Part shown: one piece after another, positions 41,000 to 54,800 of the stretch
How positions within the stretch are numbered: the stretch's first letter is position 1
How the letters are laid out: every line of letters starts with the position of its first letter
Assembly: GCF_008831285.2 (NCBI RefSeq)
Contig: NC_045143.1
Span: 4,349,503-4,413,502 of the forward strand
DNA: 64,000 bases
Reading direction: 5' to 3'
Source: Nymphaea colorata
Lineage: Eukaryota > Streptophyta > Magnoliopsida > Nymphaeales > Nymphaeaceae
The notes under the pieces: model-generated
Databases searched by the model: none
Told to the model about the DNA's origin: nothing
The model's input: only the letters and a program-made list of their open reading frames with translations
Made by a program: the position numbers and the translations under genes

Positions 41000-42020
41000 A
41001 ACAGAATCGAACAGAAAATCTTGATTTAATTTAATTTACGACTGTTCCAGTTAAGGGGACATGTAGCATATATCCTTTCAGTATGCTTACATGCATACAT
41101 TTTTATGTTATTATCACTTTTTTTTTTGTCTTTTCTCTGGGAATTTTTGTATAAAATCATATATTTTCCCAATCTCATCCACAGATGGTTTCCTTTTCGA
41201 GTTCCGGATTTGTTTATATGTTCATCGAATACCCAAACACAATGAAGGCTGACCCAATGCCCATCTTCCAGAAATCAAGCAGTGGGGCACTGAAAGATCA
41301 TCCCCTTAATTGGATTCTTTTAACTAAGAAAACGAAGTAATTAATCAACATTACAAGAGGTTTGATTCGGGAGTAACTTTCATCAGTTTACGGTCACGCT
41401 TGTCATTCTCAAAACGAAACTTTGGTCAGCAGTAAATGAAACTTAGCTTCTTCATATATTCTTCTTAAAGAAACGATGCTTTATTCCCGAGAATATAAGC
41501 AGTCACCAAGGAATCGATTCTCCATTGCTAACAGTGTCCCCTCTTTTTTGTTTTCTCAGCTTCTTGACAGTGTAATGGACACGAATGCGCTGTGTAGCAT
41601 GTTCTGGATGTCCAAGACTGTGCCTCTAAGATCTCATTCAGTCAAACTCTTTTTTTTTTTTTTTTTATTTCTCTAAATCGATCAGCCAGGCCAATAGGTT
41701 GGCATATTCAACAATCTCTCTCTGCTTTTGCCTTGTGAGGAAAGAAAGCAAAGCAAAGGATTGTGCACGTTGGGCGAGGGGGAAGGGGTCGGTTGCTTTT
41801 TCAGCAGTGGACCGTGACCACCCAATCCCTTCAGAAAGGCAGGGCGGGGAGAGAGATCTAGAGAGAGACCACTTAAATCTTCTGCTAGCGTGCAGAAATA
41901 TTCAATTCAAGAGGGAGAAACAAAAGAGAGACGCCAACCATCTTCTTCGCTTCAAGAATAGCTACCATATTCGCTGCTTTTGAAGGAGCTTGAATCTCTC
42001 TCTCTCTTCTGCTGCGGCTG
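41000..42020. other. Upstream region and probable 5' leader of the MYB-CC gene
   Basis: No separate gene. The last 300 bp carry GA-rich leader-like sequence. The open frame entered at 41990 begins with TTG, so I take the downstream ATG at 42026 as the start of the coding region. Confidence 0.5.
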
Positions 42021-42025
42021 TGAGA

Positions 42026-42619
42026 ATGTTCCATCCAAAGAAGACAAATATGTCTTCGCAGGACAGGCAGATGTGTGTTCAAGGGGATTCAGGTCTCGTC
42101 CTCACCACCGACCCAAAGCCCAGGTTGAGGTGGACTGTTGAACTGCATGACCGCTTCGTCGACGCCGTCACTCAGTTGGGAGGGCCTGACAGTATTCTTC
42201 TTCTTCATCTTCTTCTTCTTCTTTCAGTCGTCTTTTGTTGGCTGCTTGTTTGTTATCCATAGTATTCTCTGTCTTTACTCGTTCAATTTTCTGCAGAGGC
42301 AACTCCAAAGACTATCATGAGGGTTATGGGTGTCAAGGGCCTTACACTTTACCATCTTAAGAGCCATCTCCAGGTAGGCTTTTGAAGAGAAGAAAAAAAG
42401 AATAAAGAGAAGATATAACATGGAAAGAAAAGGATTTTTCGTCACTTTTTTTTTTTTCTTGTAGACATGATTTTCTCAGGAATATTAACTAACATGCTTC
42501 TTCATCAGTAATCTGTTATACCTGAATTTTGAGTGTCTCTTCCATGTAGAAATTCAGGCTAGGAAAGCAGCCCCACAAGGAATTCAGTGATCAGGTTAAA
42601 CACAATGAAAGATGTAAGA

Positions 42620-42653
<34 letters not shown>

Positions 42654-43857
42654 ATAGTTATCTTCTCTTATAGTAGAAAAATAAGGTTCTGCATATGTCC
42701 ATCTATATTTTTGCACGTATTTCTGCGTTTGTGTGCATATATGGTCGATTAATTGAAGAAAGTTGTTTCATGGCAGCAGCAGCTTTAGAACTCCAAAGAA
42801 ATGCAGGTTCTTCCTCAGGAATGGTCGCCCGCAAAGTAAATGAGTAAGAATTTTCATGATGCGTCCATTATTGGTGAAGGAAAAAAAGATCCAACTTTAT
42901 GTTTTCTGTGGGTTTCATAAACAGAACAATCGTTTTGCTTTTCTGCCTTTAATCGATGGTACTATGCCAGGAGTGTGCACATATCAGAAGCTCTCAGAAT
43001 GCAAATGGAGGTACAAAGGAGACTGCATGAGCAGATAGAGGTATTGAACATCATCCCTGCAGGGTTCTTTTTCTTCTGAACTTTTAGATTAATCTCTATT
43101 GATAATTACACAGGCTGGACTGGTGTGCTGCAACTTAACTTTAATGGATGTGAGATTGCAGGTGCAGAGACATCTCCAGTTAAGAATTGAAGCCCAAGGA
43201 AAGTACATGCAAACCATACTTGAAAAGGCGTGCCAAACCCTAACTGGTGACCCCATGTCATGTGGAAACTTCAAGGGTGGTGGCAATGGCAGCCATGGAA
43301 TGATCGACATGGGCATAATGAAAGATTTCAGTTCTCCCTTCAATTTGTCTTCCCTGCAAGACCTTCAAATGATGTGTGGGGATGGCATGCAGCAACACCA
43401 AATAGAGAGATCGTTTGATGAATTCTTTTCAACAAATGATAGTATCTGTAAAGGTAAGAAAGAGGAAGCTCTATATCTCCCATGCTTCTGCAAAGGATAC
43501 CTTGAATGATAATTCTGCAGCTGTATGGTAAGATAATTTAGACTGTGCTGTTTGAGTTCAGCCGCCATCTGCTTGGGACCCGCTCAATCTCAAGGAGACG
43601 AAGGAACTTTCCAATCTGCACTAACTAGCACCACTGATGGCAGAAACGAGATTGGATCCATCGCTGATGTTTATGAGACGAAGCCCATCCCATTAGCCGA
43701 AGGAATCAGCGGCGTAAAGGAGTTCGAAGCGGCAGGAAAGCTCGAAAACCCGTCTCCTCGAAGAGCACCACTTACCACTGATGGAATTTCGCCATTGATG
43801 ATCAAGGGAGGAGGAGCCGCGACTTTGCCGTCAGAAAAGAACTTGTCATATGGTTAA
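42026..43857 (+). CDS. MYB-CC (GARP/PHR-like) transcription factor, 7 exons, 343 aa
   Basis: Nuclear DNA-binding regulator of the MYB-CC family, which contains PHR1, APL and the MYR/PHL proteins. Exons: 42026-42191, 42297-42373, 42550-42613, 42777-42843, 42971-43040, 43162-43453, 43562-43857; all phases agree. The N-terminus MFHPKK and GDSGLVLTTDPKPRLRW lead into a single MYB/GARP repeat (about 31-90) ending in GLTLYHLKSHLQKFRLGKQP, the family's form of the SHAQKYF helix. The coiled coil (about 131-171) contains EVQRRLHEQIEVQRHLQLRI and EAQGKYMQTILEKA, including the LHEQ(L/I)E signature. The C-terminal 170 residues are low in conservation. Overall it resembles the MYR1/MYR2-PHL subgroup more than PHR1, which has a long N-terminal extension; that placement is from memory of the family. 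Targets cannot be inferred. Confidence 0.95.
42621..42651. repeat. (CT)n microsatellite in MYB-CC intron 3
   Basis: About 31 bp of CT units begin eight bases after the donor GTAAGAAC. Sense-strand pyrimidine repeats near splice sites are also seen in intron 1 of this gene (CTT units) and in P4H intron 1. Confidence 0.93.
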
Positions 43858-44058
43858 AGTATATACTATAATCCTTCTCTTCCCTCCCCTTTTATATATA
43901 CTATTCTTGCTTCCTGCTGCACTGCATTCTGTGCTATCTCTTGGACGATTATATGAGTGTAGTTAGGAAGCTGAATGACAGTGGAACTAGAACGTTTATC
44001 TGGTGTGGTGTATAATGGACTTTCATGGAATATTGCTATTTTTCTTCATTTTCCTTCC

Positions 44059-44064
44059 AATAAA
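44059..44064 (+). terminator. Probable poly(A) signal AATAAA of the MYB-CC gene
   Basis: CCAATAAAAG lies about 200 nt past the MYB-CC stop codon, in AT-rich sequence; a normal 3' UTR distance for a plant gene. Confidence 0.45.
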
Positions 44065-44099
44065 AGTAATTTTAGTTCTCAGGCCATACATAATACTAA

Positions 44100-46365
44100 A
44101 AAAGTATAAACGAGACCCAAGTTCTGAAGTTGTAGAGGTTATGTGATGTGGGTAGAGCAGCATACCCACACACGTATTATGGATGTGTGTTTGATGTTAG
44201 CTTAATCAGATAAGTTGGATTCTGATTCAGAAGAAGGTATAGATCTTAGAGTCTCGATTTGGATATCCATTGGTAGAAGAAATATAACTTGTACCTGAAA
44301 TTTTCAAGACTGTATAATTAACCAGAACCATTTAAGTTTAATCATCAAAACCAAAAAATTGGAATTCTATTCCTGTAGGCATTAGAGCATTATACAGTGA
44401 CTGACATATCTAACACTATATATGCAATATCAGTAGCAGAAAATACATGAGTTTATTATATAGGATAACTTGCATGCTTGCTAGAACTCTCCCGCCACTA
44501 GTGAAGATGGTTCGAACTGCAACAGAGATGGGTTTGCGTTAGTCAAGGCGCTCTGTGTGGGAATTGCCGAGATTTCTCTCAGAAAGACGGGAACAGAGAG
44601 AGAGAGATCATGCCAAAAAGGCCAAAGGATATGGAATTAGAATGGTTAATTGGCAAAATGACAAGTGCTATCGTTTCACAGAAGCTACAGATGAAGACTG
44701 CCTCTCTTTTTTTCTCCACTTTTCTGGTGTTATTTTCCAATCTCTCTGCCGGCAAACGGCATCCCACATAGCTTTTTTCCTTTTCATTTCGAGTACTCTT
44801 CCCATACTCCGAGTCCATGTCTCCATCTGTTCTAAGAAAATATTGCACGGTTCTTGGGAAGTTGGTATGTAGAATTAGAATCTGAACACCTCTCTCAATT
44901 GCACCCTCAAACAAAAGAATTCGGATTGAACAAAAGGGTTAATTTCCTTTTCCCCGTCTCCCCTTCTTCTTTCTTGTGGTGCATTGGGAACGGCAACGCA
45001 AGGTGCAGTCCTCCAACGCTTTTACTGGGGTCGCCCTGAACATGGTTGGCCCCATTTCCAGGAAATCTCCCTCGCAACGCGCAGGAAAGAAGATAGAGGA
45101 AAAAGAAAAGCAAAAAGGGGAGGTGAGAGAGAGAGAGAGAGCAGTAGTAGTACGCGCCTTCCCATGCTTATCGTTATCGAGGAAGCTTCTTCTTCTTTCT
45201 CTCGTCATCTTTTCCGCAGCAGCAGTCAGATACATAATCTGTTATATCTCCCGCCGCTACCAGTTTTATGTAAAGCTATACGAAACCAATAATAAAAGAA
45301 AAGAAGAAGGAGTCTGCGACGCAATGGCCTTTGTTAACTTCCTCGATCATTTTCTCCGAGCAAAATATTGCAGAAAACAGAAGCCATGATCCCTACAAAG
45401 TAGCATTCATATGTAGGTGATAGACGGCAAGAGAAAAGAGAAAAAAGGGGCGAGCAGTCCACATACATGCATCGAGAAACTCAAAGTGGAAGGTCGACGA
45501 TAATGATCGGGATGGAAAAGGAGCGGCACTAGGACCGGTACTCCCAGCTCCCGTACCAAGACTGAAACTGGATCCGTAATCTGAATCTGGATCTGAACAC
45601 CATCAAATCAGATGCAGTAGTTACTTTCTCCTCTTGCAAACCAAATATTGTGGTGCTTTAATGGAGCTCTTCTTACAACTACGTACATGTTAATAAAAAA
45701 AAATGCATGCACTTCATGAAGAAAAGGTTAAAAAACACGGCCTAATGTTTGGAGAGACAACATATCATCATTGATTCATTCAACATTTTAAAACTTGACT
45801 AATGGCACCCAACTTTTGAAAGAAATGATCAGAGAACCGCCTAATTATGAAAGGCATTAATTTTTGATACAAAATGATAAAAAAGTACCTTTCGTAAAGG
45901 GTGTCCCCTTCATCGGCTGATGGAAGTTTTTTTTTGTCTTTAACAAGAACGCTTTTGCTATTTTTTATCGAAATGATCGTTTGCCGATAAACAGTTCTTT
46001 AAGCATGCTTGTTAAAAATTGAGCAACGATTTTGTTATTTTTCGTAAACTCAATTAGACGTCGACAAGGTCGATCGGACTTCAGAAACGGCTCTCGTATT
46101 CTCACTGGAAACAAGAACTTCTTCTATTATTATTTCTTTGGGGACGATGAGATGAGCGAAGACCTAGAAATAACCAATATCCAGACTTATCTTTGTAGGT
46201 TGTTGTTGTTGTGTGAAACCAGCTATCCTCTTTTCAGACAATCTCTGCATGTGACATATGAAGCATTATCTACTCCAGCTATAGGTCAGTTATGTCAATA
46301 TGTGTGTCTTAGGTGAGTTCTTTTGCAAAAAAGATGCAACTATTTGTGATATGTATATATATATA
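44100..46365. other. Intergenic, no gene recognised
   Basis: Several open frames of 90-140 codons overlap at 44.9-45.4 kb on both strands, but they start at non-ATG codons or lack any recognisable domain and are basic, GA-rich translations. I do not call genes here. Confidence 0.45.
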
Positions 46366-46371
46366 TATATA

Positions 46372-46536
46372 TAGTTTGAATGACACCTCAAACCCAGGTT
46401 TTGAAGGTAAAACCAGGTTTTGCCATGAAAGCCAAGTTTTTGGGATATTTTGGTCTCATAAAAAATTGGGTTTGAGGGAAAACCTGGCTCACTATATGCT
46501 ATTCAAAACCAGGTTTTAGGTGTGTCACCCAAACTA
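46372..46536. mobile_element. Short MITE with inverted ends TAGTTTG...
   Basis: A 165-bp element. The left end is TAGTTTGAATGACACCTCAA; the right end read inward is TAGTTTGGGTGACACACCTA, and the next block AACC(C/T)(A/G)GGTTTTGAA also pairs. The interior repeats AAACCAGGTTTT. The flanking sequence on the left is a (TA)n run, so a TA target duplication is possible but cannot be proved. Non-coding. Confidence 0.68.
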
Positions 46537-46599
46537 AAAAATGAGACATCTAAAACTCACTAAAAAACCTAGTTTTTATAATACCAAGTATCATAAAAC

Positions 46600-48360
46600 T
46601 AAGTTAGAACAATCCCTTATAAGCAGATTGGTTCTTCCGACTTCAGGCTTGGTTAAGGGTAAGCATGTTTTTTTGCTGCTTTTTAATGTTAGATCCAAAA
46701 GAAATATTACCAATACAAAAAAAAAATGAAAAAAAAAATATTTTGAAATAAAGGAATTATTATGGAAAAAATTTCTAGATGAAATTTCGAATGTGGATGT
46801 TGGATTATTATGCATGTTGAATGGAAATTCTTTGTTCTAATTAACCTATGAATCACTGTAGGATAGATTGTATAATTGAGTCGCTTTTAAGAAGGTTTTT
46901 GATGGAACCATGTGTCGCTTTGCCTAATGTACACATCGACAGGTATCAGCCCGTATAGCCTTACTTTTCTTTTAATTTTTTTTTTATACAAAAGTTAATT
47001 TAGCTATTTTAAAATCATTTCAAAACAAAAGATATAACAAAGCATCGATCCGCGGCCCCCGTATCGTATCGGCTTAGAGCCAATATAATATGTGTCGGCC
47101 GATACGCTCCAATGCAAACTGTTTTCCGTGTCTTCTTCCTCCAGCAAACACATTCTAAAACCAAATTCCGATTCGACAAACATAAAATCCAACATTTGTA
47201 TGTAACCCTGTCGGATCTTTGGTGGATTTGAAACTTGGCTATGGATTTGTTGATGCAAAACTGATTACTAACAGAAAACCTTATTTACATTTACAAGTAC
47301 GAACCATCGGCAACCCTGTTTCCTTACATGAATTCATTTACTTACGGTCGATAATGAAAAGTGGGCCCGACACGATAAGATGAGCTAGAGGCACCTCGTA
47401 GAGGTCGAAGCGCTTCCTCCCTCGCTTCTCTCTTTTTTTCTGGAGTTTAGGTTTGCTTCAGGACCTAGGTGAACTTCGGATTACTTTTTTCAATGCGAGA
47501 ATAGTGTCTGTCACCGTTTACAGTTGAGAAGAAAAGTACTTACCAGAATCAAACTAAAGACCAGATTTTCATTGACCAACTATGCTATGCAGGCGAACTT
47601 TATTTCAGACCGAGCCTGTTTGGAATCCTGACCCCAAATTAATGTTTGCTCATGAGGTAGGTCGCCCTTCAAGCAATGGTAAAAACCAACTTGGTAGTCA
47701 AACGACCAACCAGGCTCAGCTTCAAATCTCAACCCTGACATTGTGCTGGAGCTTTTTCATGGTGAGGCTTGATAATTGGGGCCCATCCTCAAAGTAAAAG
47801 CCAAAAAGGGAAACCTAGTTCCATTCACAAACAAGTTTCATTAAGTGGTCTTTAAATCTCCAGAGTGTGAACAAAGGAGTGTTCACCAAGACCTGACTCA
47901 TAAAGGTCATTAGTACGTTATGCACATGTAGTTACTATCATATTTGTATCTTATTTGCATAATCTGTATACTTGTTTAATTTTATGTGCGTGTGTGCGAA
48001 CTAAATAAATATGAAGTTTGTCTTAACTATTTAGAAGTCTTCTAATCAACTTAATTAATAATTTATCAATGTAAGATGTAAAGTTATTTTTCAAAGTCAA
48101 AAAAGCTACTACTTGGTAGGTTACATATTATAAACCATCACTTAAGTTGGTTTAACTGTTACTAATTAGATCGAGTGATACATATTGTTACTAATTAGAT
48201 CGAGTGATACATATTCCGGAGAATTGGGTTGTTGCCAGATGTTTCAACCTTAAGAAATTGTGAATAAAAAATAGTCATTATAAAGGCATTAATTAGATTC
48301 TGATTTCGGCAACAATTTACAATTTTTTAATTATTATGGACATGGGTTTGGCGTATATAT
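46600..48360. other. Intergenic, no gene recognised
   Basis: A stretch near 47060-47105 contains GTATCG and CGATAC words of a kind common in decayed plant repeats. A direct repeat of CTAATTAGATCGAGTGATAC occurs twice near 48160-48210 (spacing about 32 bp). No gene seen. Confidence 0.45.
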
Positions 48361-48365
48361 GTATT

Positions 48366-48802
48366 ATATGTAAAGAAAAATTGAATGATGACTCTACTTT
48401 TTATAGTCACCCAACTATCTAATATGCACCCTTCAACCCAACACAATGGACAGTTAAAGAGAAAAATAAGAAGAAAAAGGTGATGAACATTTTCATTATC
48501 TAATATTATTTTATACCTTTTTCTCGTTGTTTTTCTCTCAACCATCCATCTGCTTTAGATGGACGACCTTGGTTAGACAAATGAGTGACTCTAGATAACC
48601 GGAGTCATATTAAGGCCGTCTATCTAAAACAGATAGATGGTTGAAAGAAAAATAAGAAAAAAAAAAGTGTAAACTAATAATAGATGATGAAAATGCCTAT
48701 TACCTTTTCTTATAACAGTCTGTCATGTTGTATTGAAAAGTACAAATTAGTTAGTTGAGTGATTTTAAAAAACTAAAGTCACCATTCAATTTTCTTTTAT
48801 AT
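48366..48802. mobile_element. Fold-back (long inverted repeat) element
   Basis: About 437 bp consisting of two long inverted arms of roughly 200 bp around a centre near 48570-48610. The outer ends pair as TAAAGAAAAATTGAATGATG on the left and its near-complement CACCATTCAATTTTCTTTTA on the right. The inner ends pair as CATCTGCTTTAGATGGACGA and ATCTAAAACAGATAGATGG. Arms contain insertions and substitutions, so the element is not young. Non-coding. A related single arm lies at 12700-12825, so it is a dispersed family. Confidence 0.75.
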
Positions 48803-48809
48803 ATATATA

Positions 48810-51800
48810 TATATAACATACCTGGTTAAAAATTAAAGACCGTAAACTATTGCGGAAATGAGGATCTAACTGATGCCACGTATAGTTCCATATCGAATAA
48901 TTGAAAATGAGGTGTCATGTTTTGACATTGAATACGCCATCTAGCGTGATGGTTTTTGATAACAAAGTATAGATGACGATGTGACCATCGAAAGGAGCTC
49001 GAAAAAGTTTTCTAGGATTTGTGGTGTGATGCCGAGGTTCATTAGGCAAAAGGAAATCCAGTGATGAGCACCTCGAAGATGGAAGATCTTCGAGGAGTTG
49101 GATTTTCTGCTAGCTGCGTCGCCATCTCACAGTGCATGATGAGCTGCATTATCAAAATGTGACAAAATCCTAGCGAACAAGATAAAGGAAATCAATCAAG
49201 TGCTTCTAAAGGTAAAAAGAAGTTTTGTCATGTTCCCTTTACGTAGGACCTTCACTTTGGTTTTAAGATGGATAAGAGGACAGAAGAGAAAAGAGACCAC
49301 ATCTTTTTCATGGCCGGCCGGCCGGTTGGTCCAGTTATAACTTTCAAATTTATCATTAATGCTGGAGATTAAGTACTAACTGGGGTTAGTGTATGTACTT
49401 AAATTAACTTCGCTCCGTCCCCCCGGATTTGAACCCATGATCTCCTAGAAATGTGGATCAGAGTATGCTTAATTCATATCAATCCTCATTATGTTATGCA
49501 TCTACAATGTTTAGATCAAAGTCACAAATAACATCTCAGAGTTTTAAACAGTGAAGTTTTTCTCATGTATAATACCGCGAGCTTGAAAAAAAAAGGAAAA
49601 ATGCAATAAATTGTTTAAAATTTTTAAAAACTAAAATAAGAAAAAAATAAAATAAATGAAAAACTAATAATAGAAAACATCACATATTTGCAACAAAAAA
49701 ATAAAAAATGAAAAAAAAAACTGTTTGACATTAAAAAAACTGAAAAAAGTGAAAAAAAAAAACGTATTTTTTATGACTATGATTTAGATGCAAAAAGATA
49801 TGAAACTCTAGTCGGACACAGAGCATGAAACTCCGAAGTCATTCTCCAGCCCTCTTGCAGAAGAAATGAATTCATTGAATTAGTAACTACCACTTACCTG
49901 TCATTGGCCAGCCTCTTTGTTTGCTTTTACTTATCTCATACATACACACAAACACTATATATATATATATAGCCTTTGGTTTTGGTTGTGTTCTTATGGT
50001 GACACATGTTGGTGTGGCCCTGCGCTTAAAGCAGTAGAGACTTGTACATAGAGTGCTTTCAAAGAGGGTTTGTTGCTTGACTGATAATATTCCCCGAGTT
50101 GGTGGGTCCTCATCAAGATAAGAATATTTCTTACTTTCTCCTCAAGAGTAGATAGCTGGGTCTCAACAAGATCAAGAATATTTCTTACTTTCGTTATCGT
50201 TTTGTTTCGTTTCACATGTGAGCTCAATTAAAAGTGTCTGTTGTGGTAAAATCTTCGTCATTTATGTTGCTTTCCAAGATTGCGGGGCACTCTTTCCCAC
50301 ATATTCTAATAGAATTTATAAAAGGTCGTTTATCAAGCCCGAGCAACCGGCACGAGTATATGAGCCTGCTGATGTAATGCTAGGAAAAGCACGATATTAT
50401 TAAGCAAAAAAGGTTTTCAATTTAGTTAGTTGATTGGGTAAGTTGGCTTGGTAATCATTCGGGTCAGCTCAATTGCTGCTAGAAAACTTATCATGAATCA
50501 AGGTTGGTTCAGCTCAGTTCTGACTTGCCCCTGACTCGGCCCTAACTAGTCCTGACTTGTTCTCCCAAGTCAATGAGTTGATTTGGTGACCCGGTCGATC
50601 CGAGTTCAAGTCACGGGTTTGTCAACTATAGTTCTAACGTTCTGACATCAGAAATTAAGCGTACCCTTGTGACAATCTTACAAAACTATTAATTTTTGGG
50701 GTGACTTCGTATATGTTTCGCTATTTATGTACATGAGTATGGTTCTTAAATACGCAAGATTCCTGTTGATTACTGTTGCCCCACTTACGTGTTCGCAAGA
50801 TTTTCAGAAGATCTGCAAACATTAGAGAGTATGCAATATTCCAAACGAATATTGAGTTTTGTGATGAAGGATGGGGCGGTTTCTACTTTCTAAGCAGTAG
50901 TAAGAGCTAGTGAATTTCTCCATCACGATCAACCAATCTGCTGAAGCTCCCTCCTCGAGTTCATCGCTGCATCTGTCGATCTTTTTGCTTTTCCTGCAAG
51001 TCCTTACAGTGTCAGGCGTCCTACTTTCTCATGCAATCATCTCTGACCGTTTTGCTACAGTGAGCGATAATGCTTCGAGAAATAAACGACTGAAAAAACT
51101 ACGGCGAGACAATCTATTCCTGAGGATAGAGAAGCTAGCAGCCAACAATCCAGACAAAAGAAGAAGAAGAAGAAGAAGAAGAAGCTTCTTTGACAAGCAC
51201 GCATGGTAATGGACACTCTTTTGCTTTTCTTCTCTCTGCTTAAGCAAATTGCTTTTTTCTGTGGAACATCTTTTCGCCATCCCTTCCCCGCATGGGCCTT
51301 GTGCTTTGCTGTGGACATTTCCTGGAAACGAGGCGCTCCCCTTTTGTCCACATGTTTGGGACAGTCCCAGTAAAGTGGTTCTGATCCACAGTTTTCCGAT
51401 TAATCATGCTACCCATGACCACATGATCAAAGAAAGAAACGGCGGAGAACAACGGCAATGGGAAAGAGAACCCCTTTATTTCATTACAGATCTTCTCTCT
51501 CTCACACACAAAAGCAGGTTACAACTTCGTATAATCAAATGACGCTTACAAAAAGAAATGGCAGATAAAGATGGTGACCAAGTAAAAGAAACGTAAACAG
51601 TAGCAGAGAAGTGAAGGAGTTGTGCTGACGCTGATCTGAAAAGGAGGGATCAAAGGACTAAAACCTTCAAGACGGACGACTGAGATTCCCTCAAGTGCAT
51701 AAGCCGCTGCCCACAATCTATCACTGCCTTTTGTACATCCAATTATGAAGAAATTCAAAAGATGGAAGGTCCAACTGCTCGCATCTAAAGCTCAAAAGAG

Positions 51801-54800
51801 AAATTGTCTTCTTCCTTTTGGCAGTGCCTCCTTTCTTTTTATCTTGGGTAGGCAGAGGAAAAAGGTGGATAGCTCGTAAAGAATTTTACAGAAACTCAAT
51901 GGAACGAACGAATTAAAACTACTGCACATTGCAGTCCTCCATGTACGTTTTTCGTGAAATAGAGAGCATGAATTTGGGTCTATATATTTCTTTCATATGT
52001 TTTTTAGTCTGCAATTAAGGAAACAAAAAAAGATAAGAAAATCTCTGTAGCAAATGTGGATCAAGTTCACACGTATTTTTAGATCTCCATCAGTTAAATA
52101 ACTCCCATCTCTCGCAATTTTTTGTAACAGCTTTTGTGATCAAATAAGTCTCTTTGCTTTGCTGCAAATTAATCTGTTTGAGATCAGCTAAATACACAGA
52201 AAATTACCTATATATGACCTGATTCAATCATAAGAAAAAAAAAAAAAAGCACTAGTCAAATCACAAAATGGTCCTTTCGATGTCTTGCAGACCAGGTAAG
52301 AACAATCATGCTTTTATTCCACCGAGTCTTGATCAACAAGACAATTATACTGTTTTCCTGCTTCACTAGTCAGTACTAGTCTTTCACAAGATTCAAAATT
52401 TTTTCTTGCTTTTCTTTCAACAAGTTAGTCCAGTGCAATTCTTTTTTGATCAGGTGTTTGCATCCCAACTTTGTGACCATAAAAGAAGCTCAACTTCAAA
52501 TCTCATAGCATCTCTAAATCAAATCTAAAAATTCTTATTCGCCATAAGAAACAGATTGTGGATTGCTTAATTAGTGGGATTTCAGATATTAGCAGTATCT
52601 GAATCTATATCCTGTGATCCAACTTGGACCCAACAAAGACCGATCCTGTTACATATAAATGTTAGATCTCATGCTAGCCTACATAACTAAATTTCAATCA
52701 GGTTCAAATCTAAATGTAAATCCAACAATCAAACAGCGGAGTCCAACCCAAATCTGTATCTTTTGCATTCCTACTGAGACAACCCAACCCAATTGTTCCC
52801 GTTTTCAATATTTCTCGTGACTCTTTCGCAGATTTGGATCAGATGTTAATTTAAATCTAAGAAGACTAAGAAATAATCCTGGATATTACGTCGACCAAGT
52901 TAATTGCAACTTGAAAGAGCAACTCCCATATTTCCCTATTATTTCAGTGGTTTTTATATCATTTTCCTGTCTGTTTTGTGAAGACTTATATAGATCGTGG
53001 GCGCAGTCAGCTTACGCATCAAATACATAAAACAAAAGGCATCGGACACTCAAATAAAACTCAATTTTTTTTTTTAAAAAAAAATCTGCCCATCGAACTT
53101 GGGATGAATAAAACTTAATGTTGGGTCGATTTTCAAAAACTTCTTTTCGAAAATTTCGTCCCACCCCTAGAGGTAAAAAAAAAAATCGAAATGAAAAAAA
53201 AAAAACAACAGTTGGCTTCTTCTTCTCCAATGATTTTGTTTTTCTGCTTTCATTTCTATCAAACGGAGAAATTTATTTCATGGAACATAAACCCAAGTCC
53301 AGCAAGCACAAAAGGGTTTTGAAAATCTGGATTTTGATTCCATTTCCTCAATCCTCAAATCAGTATCTGAAAACTTGTTTCCCATTCCATATTTACAATG
53401 GATGAGTCAAATGACCCCTTAAAGAAAGGTTGATTACCTTTACTTGGTTGAAAAGGAATTCTCAATGCACGGAAGACAATCGAAGAAATTCACAACTTTT
53501 TGACTCTAAAAAATAAGCAAGGAAAGTCGGTGATAGAGAGGCCTGATTTTGTTCATTTGGATGAAAGCCCGTAGTATTTTTATTAGAGTCGTCCTTCTGG
53601 AATTACCTCCCGTTTCAAGGGGGGCGAGCACTTCCTTTGTGACCATGAAGGTGGAACCCATTGTGATTGGGGTCGATGATTTTTAGTTCCTCTCACAGCT
53701 TAATCCTTAAGCATCCGAGTTTATGGGACCCCAAATGAAGGCGTTGAAATGATGTTTAATTTGGACGAGAACCAGTACAACCAAGAAAAGAAGAGAATCT
53801 TAAACCCAAACTTTATGTGGGCATTTGATAGGCTTGGATTTGAAATCCTCAAGATTTGAAAACTGTGGATTCAAGATCAAACCCCCTCTTCCCTTATCCT
53901 AAATCTGGCCTTTTGCCGATACAAAGAAGTTAAATAAGTATCTTAAGTGTGTGTACGACCTAAAATCTTTAGTTTGATAAACCATAAATGGATCTTTTGC
54001 CGTATCGGCACAATCAGACTACATCAGATCTAAGAATTTGGAATCTGAAGCGATCAAATGTATCTATTTTTTGGCCCGAGCTTTGAACAACGGCATGGAA
54101 CTTTCGATTTACTAACACGACCATGCTCCAATCCGTGTTGAATTCGACTTGAATGTAAAAATGCAACAGCATATCTAGCTAGATAAACATTTACGTCTTC
54201 TTCGGCCGGCTTAATCGTAGAGTTTGGGTGGGTCGAGCTTCAATTACAAAACCAACCAGTGATCGGAGTTTGGTTGGTATAAGTGCTCTACCAGATTTGA
54301 GTTTATTTAAACAAGTGTCCCTCCAACTAATTTTTCTAGCTCCGCTGCTGGCAGAGGCGAACCAAAAGATTCTGGTAGTTAAGGTGCATTTGATATAATT
54401 TTTAAATTTTTAAAAAGTACTAATATTAAATGGAAAAAATTGCCTAAAAATAACAATATAAAAAACAAGAAAATTTTTGAAAATATGTACGGGCGTCGTC
54501 CTTTTTTCTTTCTGAAGCAGAACCAATTACAATCACGGTTAAGTTTGAGCCAGATTGGACTAATGGTAATTGGGAGTTCCAGATTTTCTTGCTTATTTGT
54601 TTCTTCTCCAAAATGGGTGCTTCCGGTAGAGGGACGGACAGACGGATCGGAGAGCGTAATTGAAAGAATTTGAGGTTGGCATTCAAAGAAAGTGGAATAT
54701 GAGCTCATTATATTTATACCAACCTGGAATTTTGATGAATATCAAAGATTTTTTGGGTGAGCGAGAGAATATTTCCACCATTTGAGTGAAGGCCGACGAA

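Noticed and set aside
41990..42025. An earlier start for the MYB-CC protein at 41990.
   Set aside because: The codon there is TTG. The first in-frame ATG (42026) gives the family's usual MFHPKK start.
44555..45389. Cluster of 90-137-codon frames on both strands.
   Set aside because: Mutually overlapping, partly non-ATG starts, GA-rich composition, no family similarity.
49400..49470. Minus-strand GGTTCAAATCC as a tRNA or SINE B box.
   Set aside because: No convincing A box or cloverleaf. A SINE remains possible but could not be supported.
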